From an uncultured Clostridia bacterium (GTDB lineage Bacteria > Bacillota_A > Clostridia > Christensenellales > Borkfalkiaceae), in contig CAKQXZ010000114.1 in the NCBI GenBank assembly GCA_934292955.1, forward strand, positions 1 to 5,232: a stretch of DNA of 5,232 bases, in the 5' to 3' direction. The notes beneath the pieces were generated by a model. That model ran no database searches. It was not told where the DNA came from and saw only the letters and a program-made list of their open reading frames with translations. The position numbers and the translations under genes are program-made. Shown here piece after piece: positions 1-3,854 of the stretch (position 1 is its first letter; the number at the start of each line of letters is the position of its first letter).

Positions 1-1
1 G

Positions 2-193
2 GATATTATGGCACTGATGTTTGCAAGCGGAAAATTCGACGGTATGTTTTCTTTGAGCGAAAAAGGCTTAGTATCGGTGGACGATAACGGCAAAACAACT
101 TTTTCTTTAGGAATAGGCGAGCACCGACTTATTTATAGAAAATCCGAGCAAAAAGTATTCTCCGAGTGTATAAAAGAACTATTCGATAAATAA
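2..193 (+). CDS. 3' end of an unrecognised protein gene (5' partial)
   Basis: The frame is open from base 2 to the TAA at 191-193. An ATG lies at 8, but nothing upstream is visible to show whether it is the start, so I treat the gene as cut by the window edge. The visible 63 residues are soluble and mixed in charge, with no membrane segment. They include a Gly/Asp/Lys-rich stretch (LVSVDDNGKTTF) and end in a Lys/Glu-rich helix-like tail finishing ECIKELFDK. I do not recognise the family. A 6-bp inverted repeat (TTCGAT at 182-187, ATCGAA at 196-201) spans the stop codon, but no T-run follows it, so it is not a clear terminator. The gene lies outside the 15-base repeats flanking the decayed island and may be host sequence. 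Confidence is for a real coding end, not for any function. Confidence 0.55.
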   Translation, partial: DIMALMFASGKFDGMFSLSEKGLVSVDDNGKTTFSLGIGEHRLIYRKSEQKVFSECIKELFDK

Positions 194-321
194 AAATCGA
201 AACGGACATGCTTTTCTCATAATTTAATCGTTCAGTGTTGAGATAAGCAATTTTTTCAATAATGACAGTAATGAATTGCCGTATTAATGACATTAATGCT
301 GTTGCTTTTTGATTTGTAAAA
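194..321. repeat. Non-coding spacer with two near-identical 14-bp repeats
   Basis: TAATGACAGTAATG at 260-273 and TAATGACATTAATG at 285-298 differ at one base and are offset by 25 bases. The second contains a perfect odd palindrome, TAATG-A-CATTA, at 285-295. A further inverted repeat, GCAATT at 247-252 with AATTGC at 274-279, encloses the first copy. The spacer also carries the left copy of AGATAAGCAATTTTT (241-255). I see no convincing gene here: the minus-strand frame covering it starts inside the Rep relic and continues across the end of the preceding gene. The repeats could be a regulator or recombinase binding site, or chance in AT-rich DNA. Confidence 0.4.
241..255 (+). repeat. Left copy of a 15-bp direct repeat (AGATAAGCAATTTTT)
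   Basis: This 15-base sequence recurs exactly and in the same orientation at 3517-3531. Identity stops at both ends: g240 against a3516, and t256 against g3532. The two copies enclose the Rep relic, the DUF3990/HTH pair and the recombinase relic, so they could be traces of an insertion (att-like core or target-site repeat). The AT-rich tail makes chance matching easier, and confidence in that meaning is low. Confidence 0.35.
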
Positions 322-800
322 TTAAATTTTGGCACCGGTGCGTGTGCTTGTGCAAAAATAGTTCCAAGGCTGTAAACGCGCTTTGCGATAGAGTCTTACT
401 TTGCGACAAATTAAATTTCTTTGCTTGCGTTCGATATTGATTTCTACGAAAACACGGGCTTCTTTTTCAGTCTTGAAATACTGTGCCATACGGCTTATTA
501 TAAACGAAATCTTTTCGCGTTTGCGCTTGTCTTTACATTCTTCGTAAAGTTTGTCGAACAGTTCTTTCTTTGTGAGTAATCGCACCTGATTTGTGTCGTT
601 TATCGACTTATAGGCTGACTTTTCGTTATTTGGAGCATCATCTTCTTTGTTTACGATGTGAGTTTTACCGTCGATTTTCTCTGCTACGGTGATCACTTCT
701 TCGGCGGTTTAGGGCGTTTCCTTAATCCCGGTCGGGTTGTATGCGGCAACGCAATATAATGCGAACCGTCGTTGTATACTTTGCATTTTGGATAAAACAT
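322..800 (-). pseudogene. Broken rolling-circle Rep-like (replication initiator) gene: frameshifted and 3'-truncated
   Basis: The gene starts at ATG 800-798, behind a GGAGG (806-810) five bases away. The first frame gives MFYPKCKVYNDGSHYIALPH..., then stops at 695-693 after ...KPPKK. Moving one frame between about 709 and 700 continues as EEVITVAEKIDGKTH..., consistent with loss of one base in the CCGCC run. The second part has a charged middle and the segment FVEINIERKQRNLICRKVRL, then WNYFCT. From family memory, intact Clostridia homologues continue at that point as FTY/FTFD and then a catalytic domain with an HFH motif. Here the sequence turns at about base 348 into STRTGAKI and a TAA (324-322). 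The family's N-terminal region remains, but the catalytic domain is gone. The small ORF upstream (884-1105) is its usual partner. It cannot make a working initiator and is best read as a relic of an integrated plasmid or element. Confidence 0.75.
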
Positions 801-805
801 TTTTT

Positions 806-831
806 CCTCCTTTCCTTGCGTACACGCAAGG
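806..831 (-). promoter_or_regulatory. Ribosome site and adjoining hairpin in the rep leader
   Basis: On the minus strand a perfect inverted repeat, CCTTGCGT-GT-ACGCAAGG (831-814), ends three bases before the GGAGG at 810-806 that serves the rep start at 800. A hairpin this close to the Shine-Dalgarno site could limit Rep translation. On the plus strand the same hairpin is followed by GTATTTTTTTATT, so it could also act as a plus-strand terminator, although no plus-strand gene lies before it. The role is inferred; the repeat itself is seen directly. Confidence 0.45.
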
Positions 832-883
832 GTATTTTTTTATTAAACCAACAGCAAACGATTGGATGAAAATACTACTTCGT

Positions 884-1105
884 TTACGTTGGCGGTGGTC
901 GTTTGGAATTCATGATTTCGACAAGTTGCTTTTCATACCTGCGCATCATAATTTCCGTAACCTTATGTATAATTTCCTCTCTGGACTCGTCCATGTCCTT
1001 TTTGTCTACCTCGTCGAGTTTTACATACAGCGGAATATTGACGGCGTAACTTCCGTCTTTTTTTCTAAGCCCTATGTACGCGACTTTTTGGTATTGTTCG
1101 TTCAT
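884..1105 (-). CDS. Small conserved companion protein of the rep module (73 aa)
   Basis: This is a complete 73-codon frame starting at ATG 1105-1103, with a G-rich ribosome site (GGGGGA, about 1117-1112) roughly six bases upstream, and ending in TAA at 886-884. The protein begins MNEQYQKVAYIGLRKKDGSY, has a beta-rich first half (YIGLRKKDG, VNIPLYVKL), then a long acidic/basic helix (DMDESREEIIHKVTEIMMRRYEKQ...), and ends in a Pro-rich tail (PPPT). There is no membrane segment and no catalytic motif that I can name. I recall very similar short proteins immediately before Rep-like genes in Clostridia elements. The 83-base gap to the broken rep gene fits a former two-gene operon. The function is unknown; a DNA-binding or copy-control role is possible from the context only. 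It looks intact although its partner is dead. Confidence 0.65.
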   Translation of the reverse strand: MNEQYQKVAYIGLRKKDGSYAVNIPLYVKLDEVDKKDMDESREEIIHKVTEIMMRRYEKQLVEIMNSKRPPPT

Positions 1106-1164
1106 TTAATCGTCCCCCGTTTGTTTTTGTAAGTTTGAATGATATTTTTTCCTTGCTCAAAGCC

Positions 1165-1302
1165 TTTTGCGAATAGCAAAAACTTTTGTACTTATTCTAA
1201 AAGACAAACTCGCAACTTTTTTGCGACTTCAAAAAAAATTTCATTAATTTCAGTTTTGAGTTTATGTGCATTTTAGTTCTTAAAGGTGCAACTTTCTTGC
1301 AC
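1165..1302. repeat. Three 6-5-6 palindromes upstream of the rep module
   Basis: TTTTGC-gaata-GCAAAA lies at 1165-1181, TCGCAA-ctttt-TTGCGA at 1210-1226 and GTGCAA-ctttc-TTGCAC at 1286-1302. Each has perfect 6-base arms around a 5-base centre. The second and third also share a longer direct repeat: gcaacttt-ttgc, then an A-run (aaaaaaaattt), offset by 76 bases. They sit upstream of the minus-strand start at 1105. Repeated palindromes here suit binding sites for Rep or a transcription regulator, or parts of a replication origin. Which of these is correct cannot be told from sequence alone. Confidence 0.5.
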
Positions 1303-1323
1303 ATTGAAAAAAAATTTTTTAAT

Positions 1324-1358
1324 AAAAAAAGCCTGATCTTCGATTAAGAAAACCAGGC
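1324..1358 (-). terminator. Intrinsic terminator-like hairpin on the minus strand
   Basis: Read on the minus strand, GCCTG (1358-1354) pairs with CAGGC (1335-1331), with a further short AAGA/TCTT pairing in the loop, and seven T's follow (1330-1324). No minus-strand gene lies to its right in this window, so it may be the leftover end of a lost gene, a leader attenuator, or a barrier keeping transcripts out of the rep module. The 5-bp stem is short. Confidence 0.45.
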
Positions 1359-1393
1359 AACTAAATTAATGGTTATAATTCGACAATAAATTT

Positions 1394-1432
1394 AACGATA
1401 GCATTATACAACCCGCTTGACAAACTATCGTT
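1394..1432. promoter_or_regulatory. Inverted repeat around the -35 box: candidate operator
   Basis: AACGATAG at 1394-1401 is exactly complementary to CTATCGTT at 1425-1432, with 23 bases between. The right arm falls inside the spacer between the -35 and -10 elements and the left arm lies upstream of the -35. A dimeric repressor bound here would block the promoter. The Xre-type protein encoded second in the operon is the natural candidate, as autorepression is typical of toxin-antitoxin operons. This is inference from position and symmetry. Confidence 0.45.
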
Positions 1433-1445
1433 GCAATGATATAAT
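1417..1445 (+). promoter_or_regulatory. Consensus sigma-70/sigma-A promoter of the DUF3990/HTH operon
   Basis: TTGACA at 1417-1422 and TATAAT at 1440-1445 are both perfect matches, with a 17-base spacer, which is the ideal arrangement. Transcription would start near 1452, giving a leader of about 30 bases that contains AAAGGAG (1465-1471), ten bases before the ATG at 1482. A promoter this strong usually needs a repressor, and an inverted repeat overlaps it. Confidence 0.85.
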
Positions 1446-1481
1446 TATGGCGTAAACTAAAAATAAAGGAGATTTCTGTTT

Positions 1482-2180
1482 ATGCCTATCGTTAAATTAC
1501 TGCACGGCACAGACCATATTATAAAAACGCCCGATTATTCTCTCGGCAAGCCGCATAACGATTACGGACAAGGTTTTTACTGCACCGAAGTTCTTGAAAT
1601 GGCGAGAGAGTGGGCGTGTAAGGAAAATAAAGACGGTTTCGTAAATGAATACAATTTCAATACCGACGGATTAAACGTGTTGAATCTCCTTGACGGAAAA
1701 CACAGCGTATTGAATTGGATTGCATTATTGCTTAAAAATCGTATATTTACCTTGCAGGACGAAATTGCAATCGACGCAAGAAATTATATAATCGAACATT
1801 ATTCGGTGGATTTGAACGGTTACGACGTCGTTATAGGGTATCGTGCAGACGATTCTTACTTTTCATATGCTCAATCTTTTGTAGGCAACGCTTTGCCGCT
1901 TAGAAGTCTTAACCAAGCATTAAAACTCGGTAAACTCGGTGCGCAAACCGTACTTATTTCCGAACGAGCCTTTAAGCAAATAGAATTTGTAAACGCCGAA
2001 CCTGTGGATAAAGAAGTATGTTATCCTAAATTTTTGTCGAGAGATACAACGGCAAGAACTACTTACCAGAAAGAAATTAAAAAAAGTCGCTCTTACCGCG
2101 ACGATATTTTCGTTATGGATATTCTAAGAGAGGAAATGAAAAATGACGATCCGCGCATACAACGAATTGTACTTGAATGA
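1482..2180 (+). CDS. DUF3990-family protein, ADP-ribosyltransferase-like; toxin candidate
   Basis: A 232-residue soluble protein with no signal peptide or membrane segment. The start at 1482 is backed by AAAGGAG ten bases upstream. Features that place it in the DUF3990 family are LLHGTD at 6-11, NDYGQGFYCTE at 26-36 followed by a helix ending REWA (42-45), YDVVIGYRADDSYFSYAQSF at 114-133, and KLGAQTVLIS at 151-160. The family is thought to share the ADP-ribosyltransferase fold. By analogy, His8 and Tyr33 could be NAD-binding residues, and Gln155 or an acidic residue could occupy the third position; this is inference. The family commonly sits beside small HTH or DUF3791 proteins, as it does here. 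The tail (about 195-232) is highly charged. It overlaps the next gene by 38 bases, suggesting coupled translation. It is likely the effector of a toxin-antitoxin-like pair, but target and activity are unknown. Confidence 0.75.
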   Translation: MPIVKLLHGTDHIIKTPDYSLGKPHNDYGQGFYCTEVLEMAREWACKENKDGFVNEYNFNTDGLNVLNLLDGKHSVLNWIALLLKNRIFTLQDEIAIDARNYIIEHYSVDLNGYDVVIGYRADDSYFSYAQSFVGNALPLRSLNQALKLGKLGAQTVLISERAFKQIEFVNAEPVDKEVCYPKFLSRDTTARTTYQKEIKKSRSYRDDIFVMDILREEMKNDDPRIQRIVLE

Positions 2181-2796
2181 CGCTATAAAAAACTTGGCGA
2201 ACGCTTTCGATTATGCAATAAACGTGTGCAAACTCGAACCCGATTGGTTTGCAAAACTTTTCGTGCGGTCAGACATATCTACGCAATTCGAACGCGGAAA
2301 TCCGGCTGTCATTTCGGGTAAATCGGGCGAAGAACTCGTAAGAGACATTCTGAGCAACGTTTACCCGGGAGAAAGAATGCCCGCTTCTACGTTTTCGGAA
2401 GGACGCACTCCCGAATATTGGGCGGGTTGGGCTTTGGCACAATATCAATGGGCTTCGGCTAAACGCTTTAAGGACATTTTCGAGCGTATTCCGTTGAGCA
2501 CGATTATTGCTATGTATCCTACCTTTCACGAAATGGATATAAGCCGTTTCAACGAATCGATGGACAGGCGTTACAACGAGTTCGTTACAGAAACTAAACT
2601 TCGTAAGATTCGTGAAAGCAGACAAATTTCGCAATCAGAGCTTGCGAAACTTTCGGGAGTTAATTTGCGTTCCATTCAACTTTACGAACAACGCGTAAAC
2701 GATATAGACAAAGCGCAGGCTCAGACACTGTATAAATTATCCCGTGCGCTTGGTTGTAACGTTGAGGATTTGCTTGAAAAGCCCGAAACGTTTTAA
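2143..2796 (+). CDS. Xre-type HTH regulator with conserved N-terminal region; antitoxin/repressor candidate
   Basis: A 217-residue protein starting at ATG 2143, inside the end of the DUF3990 gene, with GAGAGGA at 2128-2134 eight bases upstream. Residues about 5-140 form a region I remember from Clostridia proteins of this architecture: YNELYLNDAIKNLANAFDYA (6-25), QFERGNPAVISGKSGEELV (48-66) and the Trp/Tyr-rich EYWAGWALAQYQW (91-103). Residues about 151-212 are a lambda-repressor-like HTH: QSELAKLSG (164-172) as the first HTH helix, NLRSIQLYEQ (174-183) as the likely recognition helix, and LSRALGCNVEDLLE (199-212) as the closing part. The HTH would bind DNA, plausibly the inverted repeat at 1394-1432, and the N-terminal part may hold the DUF3990 partner. 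Toxin-first order resembles higBA-type operons. No convincing terminator follows. Confidence 0.8.
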   Translation: MTIRAYNELYLNDAIKNLANAFDYAINVCKLEPDWFAKLFVRSDISTQFERGNPAVISGKSGEELVRDILSNVYPGERMPASTFSEGRTPEYWAGWALAQYQWASAKRFKDIFERIPLSTIIAMYPTFHEMDISRFNESMDRRYNEFVTETKLRKIRESRQISQSELAKLSGVNLRSIQLYEQRVNDIDKAQAQTLYKLSRALGCNVEDLLEKPETF

Positions 2797-2994
2797 TATA
2801 ACATACTTTCGATTTTATTTTTCGGCGTTATGCTATCGGAAAAAGTCGGTCCCGTCAAGGGTATAAAATATCGCTGAAAAATATTAGTTAATCGACTTAT
2901 ACGGCAATATTTTCTACTTATTCCCTGGCTGTTCCGCCATTTTCCGATTGATTGTTTTGCCGAAAAAAATAAATCTCTTCTCGGAGGAAAAACA
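2797..2994. other. Intergenic spacer after the HTH gene
   Basis: An AT-rich spacer of 198 bases with no gene I can support. It contains a loose inverted repeat, GAAAAATATT near 2876 and AATATTTTC near 2912, and ends with a textbook GGAGG (2983-2987) seven bases before the ATG at 2995 of the recombinase relic. I see no clear promoter and no stem with a T-run. Confidence 0.5.
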
Positions 2995-3117
2995 ATGGGT
3001 AAATGGGTTATCTGCGCCATATTCGGTTCTCAAAGTCAAAACGAGCAAAGTATAGAGGCTCAAGTCCGTATATGCAAAGAATTTGCCGAAAGCAAAGATA
3101 ACAACATAATATGCTAA
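2995..3117 (+). pseudogene. N-terminal relic of a serine recombinase
   Basis: ATG 2995 follows GGAGG (2983-2987) by seven bases and opens a 40-residue frame ending in TAA at 3115-3117. The peptide reads MGKWVICAIFGSQSQNEQSI followed by EAQVRICKEFAESKDNNIIC. This matches the start of the resolvase domain of serine recombinases, typically YARFSSxSQxEQSIExQ...C..FAE. At the positions of the conserved Tyr, Arg and nucleophilic Ser, this copy has Cys7, Ile9 and Gly11, so it has lost the catalytic Arg and Ser as well as the rest of the protein. In-frame stops continue after 3117. It is a dead remnant, probably of the integrase or resolvase of the element that brought in the neighbouring genes. Confidence 0.7.
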
Positions 3118-3118
3118 G

Positions 3119-3406
3119 ATGAAAACGACTTACAATAGCAAAGAATCTTAAACATATTGGCGATATGAATTTAACGACAACAATAACTGGTATGTAATCG
3201 AAAGATTTGTAAAAAAGATCGGCGGAATAGACGACGTGTGGTACGCTGTAAACGGAGAAATTTTCGATTATGTGCAAGCTTTTGAGCGGCTTGAATACTC
3301 TGTGGGAAACAGCATGATAAAAAATCCTTCCGCAAAAGACGTATATCTCAACTTTTACGGAAAAGATATTAAAGTGCCGGCAGGAGAAGAAATCTTAATA
3401 AAATAA
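3119..3406 (+). pseudogene. Hypothetical reading frame interrupted by an internal TAA
   Basis: ATG 3119 gives MKTTYNSKES, then TAA at 3149-3151. The same frame then stays open for 84 codons to TAA at 3404-3406. The downstream part looks like real protein: TYWRYEFNDNNNWYVIERFV, KKIGGIDDVWYAVNGEIFDY, VQAFERLEYSV, and a final NFYGKDIKVPAGEEILIK, with alternating hydrophobic and charged residues and many Tyr/Trp. No good start lies soon after the stop: the first options are GTG 3236 and ATG 3314, neither with a clear ribosome site. The simplest reading is a small gene disabled by one nonsense change, or a 3' gene fragment left by a deletion in which case the ATG is accidental. I do not recognise the family. 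It directly follows the recombinase relic. Confidence 0.45.
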
Positions 3407-3516
3407 TAACCGAATTTGCCGTTACGGCGAGTGGCTTAAAATATCGCGTTGATGGCGACAATATTTTGGTTTTAGAAGAAAGACTTTGTAAGCGATAACG
3501 TCTTAGGTGAGGCTAA

Positions 3517-3531
3517 AGATAAGCAATTTTT
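3517..3531 (+). repeat. Right copy of the 15-bp direct repeat (AGATAAGCAATTTTT)
   Basis: Identical to 241-255 and in the same orientation, about 3.28 kb away. It touches the terminator stem that begins at 3532 and marks the right side of the decayed island, after the recombinase relic. The link to insertion is inferred. Confidence 0.35.
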
Positions 3532-3569
3532 GTCCGAGTTGTATGGAGTACGATTCGGGCTTTTCTTTT
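3532..3569 (+). terminator. Intrinsic (rho-independent) terminator
   Basis: A 12-bp stem, GTCCGAGTTGTA (3532-3543) with TACGATTCGGGC (3549-3560), including three G-U pairs, closes a TGGAG loop and is followed by TTTTCTTTT (3561-3569). This is the clearest terminator in the window. It would stop transcripts coming from the decayed island and insulate the phosphate transporter from them. Confidence 0.8.
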
Positions 3570-3629
3570 GTATAAATCGGCATATCTGCGATTTTCGGTC
3601 GTTTTTATATTGTAAAAGTAGCCGAATTA

Positions 3630-3641
3630 CAGAATATTCTG
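3630..3641. repeat. Perfect 12-bp palindrome CAGAATATTCTG
   Basis: A fully symmetrical 12-base site lies 17 bases before the Pho-box-like array. It could be a dimeric regulator site acting on the transporter promoter, but it matches no operator I can name with confidence. Confidence 0.35.
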
Positions 3642-3657
3642 CAAGTCGGTTTTTGAT

Positions 3658-3707
3658 TGTAAAGTTTATGTAAAGTAATTGTAATTTTTCGGTAAATTAG
3701 TGATAAA
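3658..3707 (+). promoter_or_regulatory. Pho-box-like array: five direct repeats at 11-bp spacing
   Basis: TGTAAA (3658), TGTAAA (3669), TGTAAT (3680), GGTAAA (3691) and GATAAA (3702) start exactly 11 bases apart, so all face the same side of the helix. Direct repeats of this period are how PhoB/PhoP-type winged-helix response regulators bind, and TGTAA resembles half of the known Pho box (CTGTAACA-type). The array ends 24 bases before a -35 element of a phosphate transporter gene, which fits activation under phosphate limitation. The repeats are seen directly; the regulator is inferred. Confidence 0.65.
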
Positions 3708-3731
3708 TGGACTTTTCGGGCGGTTATGCGG

Positions 3732-3760
3732 TTGAAAAAATCTCTTTTTTTTGTTATATT
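3732..3760 (+). promoter_or_regulatory. Probable sigma-A promoter of the Na+/phosphate transporter gene
   Basis: TTGAAA at 3732-3737 and TATATT at 3755-3760 each match five of six consensus bases, with a 17-base spacer. The start point would be near 3767, giving a leader of about 88 bases to the ATG at 3855. It lies just downstream of the repeat array that could activate it. Confidence 0.6.
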
Positions 3761-3854
3761 AAAGGTGTTTTGAAATTATTTTATACGCTTAAAATCGATC
3801 TTATAAACAGGCTCGATTAAACAGAGTTTTCGTTAATTTACAGGAGATAAAAAT

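Larger units (their letters stand above)
1106..1481. other. Structured intergenic region between diverging units
   Basis: This is a 376-base stretch without a gene. It separates the minus-strand rep module from the plus-strand DUF3990/HTH operon. It holds three palindromes of the same geometry (1165-1181, 1210-1226, 1286-1302), a minus-strand terminator-like hairpin (1324-1358), an 8-bp inverted repeat around the -35 element (1394-1432), and the consensus promoter at 1417-1445. I searched for a consensus-like minus-strand promoter for the 73-aa gene and found none I would defend. Confidence 0.7.
3407..3854. other. Control region between the decayed island and the phosphate transporter
   Basis: This 448-base stretch has no intact gene. 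In order it holds a short startless open stretch ending at TAA 3496-3498, a 12-base string resembling part of the M-box riboswitch (3503-3514), the right copy of the 15-base repeat (3517-3531), an intrinsic terminator (3532-3569), a 6-bp inverted repeat (AAATCG 3574-3579, CGATTT 3589-3594), a perfect 12-bp palindrome (3630-3641), the 11-base repeat array (3658-3707), a promoter (3732-3760), and a leader with an AATCGA/TCGATT pairing (3793-3798 and 3813-3818) and the ribosome site AGGAG at 3842-3846. Confidence 0.7.

Noticed and set aside
129..335. Minus-strand 68-codon frame overlapping the first gene
   Set aside because: It starts inside the Rep relic tail, runs across the repeat-bearing spacer and antisense to the upstream coding end, has no ribosome site and no recognisable content.
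737..1132. Plus-strand 131-codon frame across the rep module
   Set aside because: It is antisense to the rep start and the 73-aa gene, both of which have ribosome sites and recognisable sequence; its composition is that of a shadow frame.
1140..1320. CRISPR-like array
   Set aside because: The repeated palindromes number three, differ in sequence and are unevenly spaced; there are no uniform spacers or cas genes.
2269..2634. Minus-strand 121-codon frame inside the HTH gene
   Set aside because: Complement of a well-supported plus-strand gene; no start signals or family resemblance.
2797..2890. Terminator after the HTH gene
   Set aside because: Only weak pairing (ATAAC with GTTAT) without a proper stem and T-run; transcription may continue into the relic region until 3532-3569.
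3008..3277. Minus-strand 89-codon frame across the recombinase relic and following frame
   Set aside because: The plus strand carries recognisable recombinase sequence here; the Cys/Phe-rich minus-strand product looks like a shadow.
3382..3498. Open stretch ending ITEFAVTASGLKYRVDGDNI then LVLEERLCKR before TAA 3496
   Set aside because: The peptide looks protein-like but has no usable start codon (ATA where a start would fit) and overlaps the end of the preceding frame. It may be a gene remnant, too weak to list as a feature.
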